From: Saccoglossus kowalevskii
Lineage: Eukaryota > Hemichordata > Enteropneusta > Harrimaniidae
Assembly: GCF_000003605.2 (NCBI RefSeq)
Contig: NW_003109107.1
Span: 198,428 to 233,099, forward strand
DNA: 34,672 nt
Direction: 5' to 3'
Shown here: piece by piece, positions 11,641-21,533 of the stretch
How positions within the stretch are numbered: the stretch's first letter is position 1
Layout: each line of letters begins with the position of its first letter
Translations under genes and position numbers: made by a program
Notes under the pieces: generated by a model
Database searches by the model: none
What the model saw: the letters and a program-made list of their open reading frames with translations, nothing else
Told to the model about the DNA's origin: nothing

Positions 11641-12345
11641 TAATTGTCACAGTGTAAGGCCTGCTTATTGCAATTGAATAGGGTAGACAAGACAATAGTA
11701 CTGGAAATGAAATACCCACACACCAAAATACCAAGTTAAAGCTCCTGGCTTTAATACCTCTCAAAACAAGAATTAAAACTCAGAAACATACAATGAATAC
11801 ATTCACTAAATTAGGGAAGTCTATGGAAGTGTGCAATGGTGATAACTCATAGTTCCAGGATGTAGAAATGGACGATAGTCAATGGCTTCTGCAACACAAC
11901 GACGAAGAAATACAGGGGTCTTGCTTGCAGAGGAACGCTGTTATTCTGGAGGCACCGCTGATAGCCAGAGATCGCAGAGCAGTTCTTACAAGTCTCACAG
12001 AATGGTGATTGTATCCTTTTTCATTTGTCTCACAATAGCACAGCAGCTATATACAGGGTACTTATTTGAAATGATTGAACCCAACTGTCCTCAAGCTAGC
12101 CTATTTATAGGCATAAATAGTCCAGATTCAGGGACACTACCTGGGTTTCCACATGAGCCAATCATAATGTCTTGCTAGCAGTTTTCTCACGTGGGCATCG
12201 TAAACATCCTTTGTTTTGTAAATTACAAGCACACCTGGTAGATTCCAATTGTCTTTTCAGAGCTGTAAACATCTTTTGTTATGGAAATCACAAGCACACC
12301 TTGTAAATTCCAATTGTCCTTCTAGTGTTGTGAACAAGTATGACC
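11640..12345 (+). pseudogene. Inverted copy of the unidentified ORF family
   Basis: Homologous to the reverse complement of about 26560-27220. A frame reads DVEMDDSQWLLQHNDEEIQ, then LQRNAVILEAPLIARDRR and AVLTSLTEW before a stop. Other parts (EMIEPNCPQASLF, PDSGTLPGFPHEPII) survive in a different frame. A segment of about 70 bases encoding a KHPLLCK-like stretch and LVDSNCP-like residues is repeated twice in a row at about 12195-12255 and 12262-12330. The orientation is opposite to the two array copies, so this piece was inverted or inserted separately. The family is not recognised. Confidence 0.45.
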
Positions 12346-13040
12346 TGTAAATTATCACACGGCAATGCGCACCGTTTCTTCACATGATTTCATGCACACT
12401 TCTATTTGCAGGGTTTGAGGTAATATGACAAAAACATAGAATAAAGGATGCTAACAATAATAATATTATTGCCAATCTTGCCTGTGATAACACATTGTAA
12501 TCATTGTTTTATTACATTCAAATCTCTGTCTCCTTGAGTCTCACATACAATTTCATTATTACGTTTTGCTTATGTTATTATCGTTTAGGCCAATTTAAAT
12601 ATAATAAGCATTTTTGTTAATACGTTGGAGTATATGTCTGGGCAATTATTAGTTATCATCTTATCAATAAATTCTAAAAACGAAATTCAACTCAATTGTT
12701 ATCATTTTCAAAAGTAATATTATCTCCCGCATTGAATGGCTCTTTCGCCTTCCATATGCTATCTTGCGTCCTGCGGGTACTTTCAAAAATCGAGTTGCAG
12801 ACAAACTAGGTGTTTTTATCTCCCTACATCAACTCCATATTCCACAAATACTATTCATTTGGATTTCTCCGATTATAGAGTACATGTAGTTCAATCATAT
12901 GATCTATTATGACTCCAGTCCTTAACTGGGCGTCAGTTCAAAGTACAATGCATAAGTAAACATTAAGAACAAAATGCCGGTCACCCCTGACCTATTTCAT
13001 CAATAAAACTCGTTTCGGGCAGCCTGACTCAGACAGTATT
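12346..13040. other. No gene seen
   Basis: AT-rich spacer without a supported open frame, RNA gene or repeat. Confidence 0.55.
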
Positions 13041-13315
13041 CGTATATAATATTCCGCGCAGACAATGACATCTATATTGCATCTCGGCTTCACATTGTAT
13101 ATATTGTTTTGATAATTCAAATATAACAAACTAAAGACTCTGGCAGAAATGTATTACTGATATCAGTTAGAAAACCTTTAGTCAACCGAAGAATCGAAAT
13201 ACAGAAAACACTTAATGTGTACACTTAGTGTTTTGATATTTGTATAGCGTTTGTTTTAATTCTCCTAAATGTTAAGAGCGTGAAGCCTAGACTGCCCCAA
13301 TATGTTAATAAAAAA
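13041..13315 (+). repeat. Truncated spacer and module piece upstream of gene B
   Basis: Bases 13041-13190 match 908-1040, and 13199-13315 match the beginning of the module (ACTTAATGTGTACACTTAG through GAAGCCTAGACTG). The match then stops abruptly. The module's palindrome and donor-like site are therefore absent upstream of gene B, the copy that has become a pseudogene. Confidence 0.75.
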
Positions 13316-13372
13316 AATGAACTGGATCGCGGGCATTTTAGGTGACTGATTTCATTGGCACACGAAAGAGAT

Positions 13373-13502
13373 TGGCCAATGTGTTTAACCTAACCCGAGG
13401 GTTGAAATTAGATTATGGTATGACTGAACTGCGTCCTAACTCGTACGATTAGCCAATTGAGTTTAACCTGGAGGTTGAAATTGGATTATGGTATGACTGA
13501 AC
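13373..13502. repeat. Short tandem duplication, period about 77 bp
   Basis: Two imperfect copies of a segment ending in GATTATGGTATGACTGAAC, beginning near 13373 and 13450. Both contain GAGTTTAACC-like and GGTTGAAATT stretches. No coding potential is seen. Confidence 0.85.
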
Positions 13503-13709
13503 AAGTAAATAACAACGATCTGCATTGACACTTAGTTTAGTGGTATATGAGGGCCATCTTCTTTATAATATTGGCCACATTTTATAGAACAACAATAACT
13601 GCCGCTCTACATATTGTCTCGCCAAATATGTTATAATGCAACTTTAAAGTAAACCAGGTTTGTCGCGCAAAATATGACATCTTATAGCTGCGGTAAGCCA
13701 TATGCGGCG

Positions 13710-14100
13710 GCCATAGGAACCGCCCGTTTTTTCAAGTGATCAAATTGTTGTCGCCATTACGGTTTTTGTCTGACGCAAGAGAGTTCTTTTATTCTCGTAT
13801 TTTTTTCAGCCTTGTTGAGTTGCTTGTTTATTTGGCTTTTTTTTTACCCTTCCGTTTCTTGTTAGCGTTTTGGCTGTCAAACAATATCGGTAGGAATGTC
13901 GAAAATATCTTAGTCTTGACTGGAGGACTCACGATTCTGGTCTCGGCACCAAATGCAGGAAAAGGTTAGAATCGTGACGCAGAGAGGAGACTAAGACCAG
14001 TTGAGTTTACTTTGAACACAAAGCAGTAACTGATTTAATCATGAACACTAAGTAGCTAAATACTGCATCAATTGAAGGCTACAGGATGTTACAGGATGTT
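13710..14100 (-). mobile_element. BEL/Pao LTR retrotransposon fossil, fragment 1
   Basis: Old, broken fragment. On the - strand it holds part of a long terminal repeat (about 13954-14100), then a primer-binding-like TGGTGCCGAGACC and a short remnant of the internal region up to about 13710. It aligns with fragment 2 at 17060-18060 and lacks most of the gag-derived part seen there. Only pieces remain, with many differences between the two copies, so it is clearly dead and not recent. Confidence 0.75.
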
Positions 14101-14925
14101 TATTGACACAGGTTAACCCAAATATTTACGAACGCACTCGCATTTACCTGCTTCGGTTGTTTTCGTAATGTCATTCTAGCTAGTACCGAAGCGCATACTA
14201 TCAGTTCTAACCAGAAATACAATCTTTGTGTTTTTACCTTTCGATCGTCGTTGTTTCTTTTCAAACCGGCCAATTGTCGGATGATTTATAGCAATTGTAA
14301 TAATTCCAACGTTCGTCTACGATATTTATGAATACATAATGAGTAAATTTATATATTATTTTGGTTTTTCCCAGAATTTGTGATTTTTCTATATAGATCA
14401 AATGGCGGTGTTGGCGTCGACAGTATTGAGTAGACGCTTGGTAGTTTTTTTCGGACAATGCGTTTGAAGACTTGATATGCTCACGCAATTGAAGGCATTT
14501 AACGTTCAGTAAATTTTAATTATCTTTGTTTTTTTATAATTACAAAAACATGGAGAATAAATTTCTATATGTTTTGTCGCATCTGTGATGATTGTTTAAC
14601 CAAGAAAAAATAACTAACTTGCGTTATCGATCGGTTGTTTATTGGATTTAAAAGTTAAGTCCGAAAACAAAAGTGGCACGCATGTGACCAAAAAAAGTCG
14701 CGTTGCTAGTTTGTTTTTTAGTAGTCTGTGGTGTCACTGAATTTGAACGAGACAAATTTCAAATGAAAACTTTATAAATAAAGTATAAATATGGCTGTGT
14801 TGATTTCAATGTACTAATTTCAGATTATTGATTCAATAAACAACCAAGTTAAACAGTTTAGCATTTTAATCAATTAAAATCAAGACAAAAATTTGACCTG
14901 GAGTTTTGATTTCATTGCAGAGAGA
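14101..14925. other. Gene B upstream region
   Basis: No gene is seen in 14101-14760. The last 170 bases align with the upstream region of gene C. They contain a TATA-like TATAAATATGG (14784-14794), a match to TTGATTCAATAAACAA and the acceptor-like GATTTCATTGCAG that precedes the start codon. Confidence 0.55.
14784..14794 (+). promoter_or_regulatory. TATA-like element upstream of gene B
   Basis: TATAAATATGG about 140 bases before the start codon. The same string stands at 18313-18323 before gene C. It may mark a proximal promoter, which would compete with the idea of a distant 5' exon. Confidence 0.35.
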
Positions 14926-15713
14926 ATGGCGTATGCATCCGCAGTAAAGATCAAAGAAGGGGAACAGTTAACCATTGTTCTTGTAGGCATAACAGGTTCC
15001 GGTAAAAGTGCAACTGGAAACACCATATTAGGTAAACCTCATTTCATGTCAGTGCGCTCAATGTCATCAAAAACAAGAAACATAGCATGGGGTCGGATCG
15101 AACAAGGAAGAAAACTTGTGGTAATCGACACACCTGGATTCTTCGACACCAGTGGTGAACTGACCAATGAAGATATGGCTAAGGTGATTGCAAAATGTGT
15201 TGGCATTGCAATGACGCAGGGCAGTGGTCGATGCCGATGAACGACTAACCGAAGAACACATCAACAGTATAAAGTTACTGCATGCTTTATTCGGCGACGA
15301 CATGATGAAATATGTTACAATACTGTTTACACAGAAGGATCAACTTGAACTCGATGAAGTAAGTTTAGCCGATTTCTTGAAGGAGGTTCCCTCGTATCTG
15401 AAACATCTGCTAATAGACTGCAATAACAGGGTACTTGTTTTTGACAACAGAACAAATGACGCAAATGATCGACAAAACCAGAGCTTCCAACGGAAATTAA
15501 TCATTTACAAATGATATTACGAGACGCGTGAAGGAAGCCGTTGAAGATGATAGACTGTGCAAGTATACTGGCATGGGTGGTGCTGACAGACAAGCAGATG
15601 ATATCGCATCGGGCGTCAACAGTGAAGTCATCGAAAAAATACTAGACTTTCTTGTTGCACTAATTCCCGTAGCGTTATCAGTGACGCAGTTAATTACACG
15701 ACTTGGAAAATGA
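14926..15713 (+). pseudogene. GIMAP/AIG1-type GTPase pseudogene, gene B
   Basis: Collinear with gene A over its whole length and clearly once the same gene. It keeps the P-loop (GITGSGKS), the [10 protein letters not shown] switch region and the hydrophobic tail. Relative to gene A, 23 bases are missing after the codons for TQGSG (about 15230), which shifts the frame and ends it after about 104 codons. A further 35 bases are missing at about 15467, and an in-frame TAA replaces the Lys codon of the NGNKPF stretch at about 15500. The acceptor-like TTTCATTGCAG before the start is still present. The upstream module is truncated and a BEL/Pao fragment sits nearby, so expression may also be impaired. 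The remaining codons look little decayed, so inactivation seems recent. Confidence 0.92.
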
Positions 15714-16319
15714 CTATTTGAAAAAGGCAACTGCTGTTTTCATTTGCATTTGTACACGTGAAGTACTTTAAAATAATGCATTGAATTTTCAGAATTAAAC
15801 ATTAACTCCAGTGATTGTGGGTTTAGATTTTTTATTAGTACCTGACAATGTTATACTTCTATTAAAAAAAATAGAGTTTATTAGTGCGAGTTAGTAATTT
15901 CATGTCTCGCAATAGTTCCATTATATGTTAAGTTATATGTAATCTTGATTTGAACATTAACATTATGAGTCAGATTTTAAACTCATAACGCCACATTAAG
16001 CTTGTCAGTGTTATATTGCACTGGGGTTATTGACACAGCCATTGACAACATTGTAGTCAACATCAGTTTAATAGTACATAGGCATTGTAACAATATACAG
16101 TTATGAATCACATTGATACCATAGTCAGTTTAGTAGTACATATGCATTGTTACAATATTAAGTTATAAATATCATTGGTATTATAGTTAGTTTAATAGTA
16201 TATAAACATTGTTACAATATTAAGTTATATATCATATATGGCATTTTACTGAAATTCAGCAATGAGCGATTTACACTGTGTGTGTTTGTTTTTATACCAT
16301 TAATCATAGTGTTATGCTT
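15714..16319. other. Gene B 3' flank
   Basis: The first part (TTTTCATTTGCATTTGTA, later ATTAAACATTAACTCC) aligns with the 3' flanks of A and C. ATTAAA at about 15795 could serve as a polyadenylation signal. The rest holds a minisatellite and no gene. Confidence 0.5.
16064..16245. repeat. 62-bp minisatellite, about 2.9 units
   Basis: Units start at 16064, 16126 and 16188, each opening with CAGTTTAATAGTA or a close variant and containing CATTGTTACAATATTAAG. The exact 62-base spacing of the first two steps suggests slippage or unequal exchange. Confidence 0.9.
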
Positions 16320-17060
16320 CAAGCCTAGACTAAACTTCCGTAGTTATTCAGCATATCGTTATCGACACACGTTACCGTTACCTTATCGTTTTGAACATCA
16401 TCTCACATACGCGAGACCCAACACGTAATCGCCACCTATCATGTTTGACCACTTGTCAATAAGCGTGACCTGCGATATTGAAAAACAGCTCTGTAGTGAA
16501 CGGGTAGACATTTTTGGTAGCTCATACACGCTGTTCCTATTATATTTTGGTCTTACTACTCATTGACGTTATTACTAGGTGAGTTTGAGGATGTTTTAAT
16601 CTGTCTCTGTCTCAGTTACTCTGTCGTACAAAATACTTCGTTTACTCTTATTCAATAATTGAAAAGATTTGCCACTTATGGCGCACCTTTCCTGTTACAC
16701 TGGCCCTAATCTGCAAGCAATTGTTGCCACAAAGTGAACAATTCACATTGGTTTCGTTCAATTTTTGTTTGGTGTATTGCCTACACAGTTCAAGTGTGGC
16801 TTCTACTACCAACATGAATAACATTATTTCCCGGAAATCTATAAACTATTTTGGTCCTCAGAATTGTGGTCGTCTTTTATTTTCTGCCAAAATGGCCACC
16901 AATTCGAATTGTTGTTATGCATACAAAGATTAACGTCTCTAAAAATGACACAGTTGATTTTACTATTCTTCATACTTGTCCTAATAATGTCACCAAGTCT
17001 GTTCATAATGTTGATACAAATAGTAGAGTTGGTACATGGATGAGAACCCTAATTACAAAA
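16320..17060 (+). repeat. GIMAP-array module M3, upstream of gene C
   Basis: Third full module. It carries TATTATATTTTGG, the donor-like GTTATTACTAGGTGAG at about 16570 and the palindrome GTGAACAATTCAC at 16734-16746. In the middle it reads CCTGTTACACTGGCCCTAAT, like M5 and unlike M1, M2 and M4 (TTGTCACACTCGATGTG), so there are two module subfamilies. It is followed directly by the BEL/Pao fragment, which separates it from gene C. Confidence 0.75.
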
Positions 17061-18060
17061 AAAAGATCTTTGAGTCCTACATACTTACTGATAGTTGCGG
17101 GAAGCTTCTCGATTGGTACTAGCAGGTCGCCATAGGAATTTTCCATTTTTTTTCAAGTGATCAAAGTCCACGGATGTACGTTTCTAGCTTGTCATAGGAG
17201 CTGGTTATACTCGATAGAGTACTATTTGGCGAGATTTCCTAGAGTGATTTCATGTAATTGGAAATGATTTTGTGGGGCTGGCCATATCGCTGTTTCAATA
17301 GAGCTTGTGCTTCTAAGTAATTTGCGTTGGTTAGTTGCAGTCTCTCCACTATTCTTGCAGCTTCATCAGTTTGGTTGTGAAGTCAGATTCTGGAGTTCTT
17401 CCATCTTCTGAGCTTGTGTCGCTATATACCACCGATGTAAATTATCGATGTCCTCTTGTAGTCATAGAGGTGTCCGATGTTGTCCGTGGTTTCGCTGTTG
17501 AAGCATTTGTTCACTGTATCTTCCTCGGAAGTGTTCGCAAACTAATAGTTAATATCATTCACAATATTGCATAATCATCCGCTTCTTCAAAGTGTCATGT
17601 GTCGTCTTTTTCATTTCTTGAAGTATTGTTTCATGACATTCCTGGATGATTTCTATATCTTTCTTAATGTCTTGAATTGCCATTACGTTTTTTGTCGGAT
17701 GCAAGAAGTTCTTTCTCAATCTTCTTCAGCATTGTTGAATTGCTCGGTCATTTGGCTTTTGTTTGGCTTTCTGTCTGTTGCTCGACCAAAATATTTTAGT
17801 TTGGGTGACTCACGAACCTGGTCTCGGCACCAAATGTCGAAACAGGTTCGGATTGTGGAGTAGAGAGGAGACTAAGGCGAGATGGGTTTAGTTAGAACAC
17901 AACGCAGCCACTGATTTAATTACGAGACCCAAGTAACTAAATACTGCAGAAATTGCCAGCTAGAAGGATGTTACATAACACTAAAGTCGTAATAACTACA
18001 TAAGGCCAGGCATTTGATCATCTTATCCAAACCGACAAATATAACACACATTTTGCGACA
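17060..18060 (-). mobile_element. BEL/Pao LTR retrotransposon fossil, fragment 2
   Basis: Broken element on the - strand. Parts in element order are one long terminal repeat (18060-17835, about 226 bp, starting TGTCG and ending CGACA), a primer-binding-like TGGTGCCGAGACC just after it, and a gag-derived region running down to about 17060, recognisable by stretches such as ERLQLTNANYLEAQ and LKQRYGQPHKII typical of BEL/Pao gag. The pol region and the second LTR are absent, and the gag part has several breaks. It is an old fossil. Confidence 0.85.
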
Positions 18061-18479
18061 GTCCCGGCCCCTGGCACCTTGGTTTTTATTGTTGAGATAC
18101 ATAGACGATAGCTACCTTCATGGGCAGGGAACCAGACTAATATTAGGTATATTATGTCGAACGTGAAAGTTTTCAATCGTTAAGAAATATACCATTTGTA
18201 TTTAATAAACTTATACACTGAAGTCAACAAATGCATGTATGCTATACATGATAAATAAAGCTAAATATTTATAAACTGAGATTGAATCTATATGATATAA
18301 TTGAATGATAAATATAAATATGGGTTTGTTGACATAACAATACTTCTTTCAGTTTATTGGTTCAATAAACAAACAGTTTTTAAACAGTTTAAATGTTCAA
18401 TCAATTAAAATAATGACTTTTCTGAAGGTCCTGAAATCGAAAAAATTTAACCTCGAGTTTTAATTTTATTGCAGATACC
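18061..18479. other. Gene C upstream region
   Basis: Between the fossil LTR and the start codon. It contains TATAAATATGG at 18313-18323, TTGGTTCAATAAACAA, TTCAATCAATTAAAAT (shared with D) and the acceptor-like TTTTATTGCAG directly before ATACC and the start codon. Confidence 0.5.
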
Positions 18480-19313
18480 ATGGCGTATGCATCCGCGGGA
18501 AGAATCCCAGAAGGGGTACAGTTAATGCTTGTTCTTGTAGGCCGAACAGGTTCCGGTAAAAGTGCAACTGGAAACACCATATTAGGTAAACCACATTTCA
18601 TGTCAGTNNNNNNNNNNNNNNNNNNNNNNNNNNNNNNNNNNNNNNNNNNNNNNNNNNNNNNNNNNNNNNNNNNNNNNNNNNNNNNNNNNNNNNNNNNNNN
18701 NNNNNNNNNNNNNNNNNNNNNNNNNNNNNNNNNNNNNNNNNNNNNNNNNNNNNNNNNNNNNNNNNNNNNNNNNNNNNNNNNNNNNNNNNNNNNNNNNNNN
18801 NNNNNNNNNNNNNNNNNNNNNNNNNNNNNNNNNNNNNNNNNNNNNNNNNNNNNNNNNNNNNNNNNNNNNNNNNNNNNNNNNNNNNNNNNNNNNNNNNNNN
18901 NNNNNNNNNNNNNNNNNNNNNNNNNNNNNNNNNNNNNNNNNNNNNNNNNNNNNNNNNNNNNNNNNNNNNNNNNNNNNNNNNNNNNNNNNNNNNNNNNNNN
19001 NNNNNNNNNNNNNNNNNNNNNNNNNNNNNNNNNNNNNNNNNNNNNNNNNNNNNNNNNNNNNNNNNNNNNNNNNNNNNNNNNNNNNNNNNNNNNNNNNNNN
19101 NNNNNNNNNNNNNNNNNNNNNNNNNNNNNNNNNNNNNNNNNNNNNNNNNNNNNNNNNNNNNNNNNNNNNNNNNNNNNNNNNNNNNNNNNCGGGGCTGACA
19201 GACAAGCAGATGATATCGCATCGGGGGGTAACAGTAGTGTCATCGAAAAAGTACTAGGCTTTCTTACTGAACTGATACCCGTGGCGTTAAAAGTGGCGCT
19301 GTTATTTATTTAA
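18480..19313 (+). CDS. GIMAP/AIG1-type GTPase, gene C (middle unknown)
   Basis: The start ([14 protein letters not shown]) and P-loop GRTGSGKS are present, then 582 unknown bases, then the last part ([13 protein letters not shown] onward) with a hydrophobic tail ending KVALLFI. The coordinate offset to gene A is the same before and after the gap (13321), so the hidden stretch is as long as in gene A. If it is collinear the protein has 277 residues, four fewer than A and D at the C terminus, and its tail loses the basic end (QSRK). Whether the hidden middle is intact cannot be known here. The acceptor-like TATTGCAG precedes the start. Confidence 0.75.
   Translation: MAYASAGRIPEGVQLMLVLVGRTGSGKSATGNTILGKPHFMSXXXXXXXXXXXXXXXXXXXXXXXXXXXXXXXXXXXXXXXXXXXXXXXXXXXXXXXXXXXXXXXXXXXXXXXXXXXXXXXXXXXXXXXXXXXXXXXXXXXXXXXXXXXXXXXXXXXXXXXXXXXXXXXXXXXXXXXXXXXXXXXXXXXXXXXXXXXXXXXXXXXXXXXXXXXXXXXXXXXXXXXXXXXXXXXXXXXGADRQADDIASGGNSSVIEKVLGFLTELIPVALKVALLFI
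18608..19189. other. Assembly gap (582 N)
   Basis: A run of unknown bases inside gene C covering the region that in gene A encodes the switch regions, G4 and G5. The length equals what collinearity with gene A predicts, so it is not an arbitrary placeholder size. Confidence 0.99.
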
Positions 19314-19632
19314 TGTTATGTTTTCATTTGTATTTGTATTATCTGAGTTTAGACTTTTTTATATTACAATTAACGCTTAATAATGTATGTGATTATTTGA
19401 AGCTCGTCAGCAGGCAGAACTCGTCATGTTGTCCAAACACTTTAACCCTTATAACAGCTTACTTTTTCAACCAACTCAAACATTAGCATACCTTACCATA
19501 GATTAGCATTTATATATATATAGTGTAGATACAATAGTCGATTATTCCAAAACAAAAGTGCTCAATACAAATTATATGTAGAGCGGGTGAATACGGTGAT
19601 AGAGGAGTTAATACACAACTACATGAATATTG

Positions 19633-19680
19633 AAACTCGACAGCACTGTTTCGTAAGGTACCTCACTCATCAGGAGCTTT
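19633..19680 (-). ncRNA. Hammerhead ribozyme of the Penelope-like element
   Basis: On the - strand all core elements occur in order: CUGAUGA (19673-19667), stem II GUGAG/CUUAC closed by GUAC (19666-19653), GAAA (19652-19649), a very short stem III CAG/CUG (19648-19641) and UC before the cleavage site (after 19639). Stem I is formed by 19674-19679 with 19633-19638, six pairs including one G-U. The tiny stem III is the hallmark of hammerheads described in Penelope-like elements, which are thought to process element RNA and may work as dimers. It lies about 80 bases beyond the endonuclease stop, where the element's terminal repeat is expected. The fold was worked out by hand. Confidence 0.85.
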
Positions 19681-19761
19681 ATGTTTAATCATTCACTGCA
19701 CCAAAGAGCATACATTATAAGCTTCGCAAATTAACATATTGATTAAAATTAAATAGAAAGT

Positions 19762-20163
19762 TTAATTGTTACATATTAGAGCTTTTGATCTGTGTCGGCA
19801 TGATGACACGAGTTCATTTCTTTTGTTTAATGTGAAGTGGTGGGGTCTAAAAATTATGATGAATTTTTCTTTCAAACATAAAATACATCGTTTGCTGGAG
19901 CTATTATACGGGCTACCGCGAGCAAGAATTTCCCATTGTATTTTATATTCAATATCTTTTTCTTTGAGTGACCAGACGTGTTTACTTAGTTCTGTCGCAT
20001 TTCTGGAGGCCTGATTGCGAAATGAGGCCGTGTGGTTTCTGTATCTTGTTTTGAACTCATTACCAGTAAGTCCGACGTACGTTTCACTGGTGTGCTTGTC
20101 TAAACGCGTAACGTCCGCTTGGTATACGACGCCGGACTGCAAACACTTCCCGTCTAGTGGACA
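19762..20163 (-). CDS. GIY-YIG endonuclease part of Penelope-like element
   Basis: The - strand frame begins at the Cys motif CPLDGKC and continues to a stop at 19762. Visible motifs are VVY and YVGLTG (the GIY and YIG positions), KTRYRNH with the catalytic-type arginine, the helix ATELSKHVW, and a C-terminal RCILCLKEK cysteine pair. This layout is typical of the C-terminal nicking domain of Penelope-like elements, which cuts the target site. The Cys motif matches the zinc-finger-like linker that normally joins RT to this domain. No start codon is needed because it is the 3' end of a larger protein. Confidence 0.88.
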   Translation of the reverse strand, partial: CPLDGKCLQSGVVYQADVTRLDKHTSETYVGLTGNEFKTRYRNHTASFRNQASRNATELSKHVWSLKEKDIEYKIQWEILARGSPYNSSSKRCILCLKEKFIIIFRPHHFTLNKRNELVSSCRHRSKALICNN

Positions 20164-20186
20164 TGTTTTTTTTTTCTTCGCAAAGA

Positions 20187-21533
20187 GACTACCTACATCG
20201 TCTAATCGAGAAAACGGAACACTTCCTACGTAGAATGCGATGGAAAGCTCACTTCTTTCTGAACCCGACTCGATCCTCGTCCAGTAAACAGACCTATGGT
20301 TTTAATTCAACAAAAAACCCGCCGCATATAGAAGAGTTAAAAGAATTCGAAGATGGAATGCTAAGCATCATAACATCCACTAAGTTTAAACCCGTGAGTA
20401 GTGTTTTCCTCAAAAAACTCAACAATGATGTTGATGCTATTTCAAATGAAAACAAACTGTTAATTCCAGCTGATAAAACCACGAACTTTTATAAAATGGA
20501 AACGTCCGCTTATCGTAAACTCCTAGAAAAGAACGTGACTAAATCGTACAAAATATCTACCAACGCTACCGCTGCTAACATCACGCAAATTGATAAGCAA
20601 ATCGCCCAGTCATTGGAAATTGACGACCGAATGGACGTCAGCGCGAAGAAGGAGGCTTACATAACATTAACAGATCACAAACCGAACTTCGCAAATAACC
20701 CATCGTGCAGACTAATCAACCCAAGCAAATCTGAAATAGGGAAGATAAGCAAACAAATCCTGGATAGAATTAACAAGAAAATCATCAAAGCTACTGATAT
20801 CCACCAGTGGAAAAATACGTCCTCCGTGATAAAATGGTTCGACAACATCGACAATAAGCCACGCTATAACTTTATTTGTTTTGCCTCGGCTTATGATAAT
20901 ATCCCGGATGAAGAAATAAACATAATCACTCACGCCAAACAAACATTGTTGATCCACAATCAATCGCCGTGGCAAAAGAGGGGCTCCAACACGTTTGATG
21001 TCACAATGGGAAGTTTCGACGGTGCAGAGACCTGTGAACTTTTGGGCTACTTCCTGCTTTTACAGCTCAAAGTACAGTTAAAAAAGAAAGTTCACATCGG
21101 TCTATACCGAGATGATAGCTTAGTCGCCTTAGACGCCTCATCCAAAGAGACTGAAAAAATCAAAAAAGCTATCTGTCGCGTGTTTAAAAACAACGGCCTA
21201 AAGATCACGATCGAAGCAAACAAGGAAATCGTAAACTTCCTTGATGTCACGCTAAACCTCATTGAATGTTCGTACAGTCCCTTCGTAAAGCCTAATGCCA
21301 ACTTGGTATATGTACACAAGGAGAGTAATCACCCACCCGCCATCACAAAGAATATCCCGGCCGGGATTAACAAGCGTCTTTCTGCAATATCGTCAGATAA
21401 GGAGATACTTTATACTGGTAATCTAAATTTCGATAATGAAATGGACGGAAAGGCCGTCTATTTGCTGATTTATCACCTTATATTGTTTAAACATAAACAA
21501 CCCAGGTCGAATAAACTTAGGGTAAAATATTAG
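20187..21533 (+). CDS. Reverse-transcriptase part of Penelope-like element (broken)
   Basis: Family-typical stretches appear in order: RRMRWKAHFFLN, PADKTTNFYKME, LTDHKPNFANNPSCRLINP, the SIGKIS-type region (KSEIGKISKQIL), FDVTMGSFDGAETCELLG, the catalytic YRDD at 21105-21116, NFLDVTLNL and the thumb-like SNHPPAITKNIPAGINKRLS. The palm is not complete and recognisable homology fades near 21430, before the C-terminal part that should lead to the endonuclease, so this copy is non-functional. The nominal start at 20157 lies in inverted-junction sequence; real similarity begins near 20187. Confidence 0.85.
   Translation, partial: DYLHRLIEKTEHFLRRMRWKAHFFLNPTRSSSSKQTYGFNSTKNPPHIEELKEFEDGMLSIITSTKFKPVSSVFLKKLNNDVDAISNENKLLIPADKTTNFYKMETSAYRKLLEKNVTKSYKISTNATAANITQIDKQIAQSLEIDDRMDVSAKKEAYITLTDHKPNFANNPSCRLINPSKSEIGKISKQILDRINKKIIKATDIHQWKNTSSVIKWFDNIDNKPRYNFICFASAYDNIPDEEINIITHAKQTLLIHNQSPWQKRGSNTFDVTMGSFDGAETCELLGYFLLLQLKVQLKKKVHIGLYRDDSLVALDASSKETEKIKKAICRVFKNNGLKITIEANKEIVNFLDVTLNLIECSYSPFVKPNANLVYVHKESNHPPAITKNIPAGINKRLSAISSDKEILYTGNLNFDNEMDGKAVYLLIYHLILFKHKQPRSNKLRVKY

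Noticed and set aside
17567-17863. 98-codon open frame (+)
   Set aside because: It lies antisense to the BEL/Pao fossil and has no features of its own.
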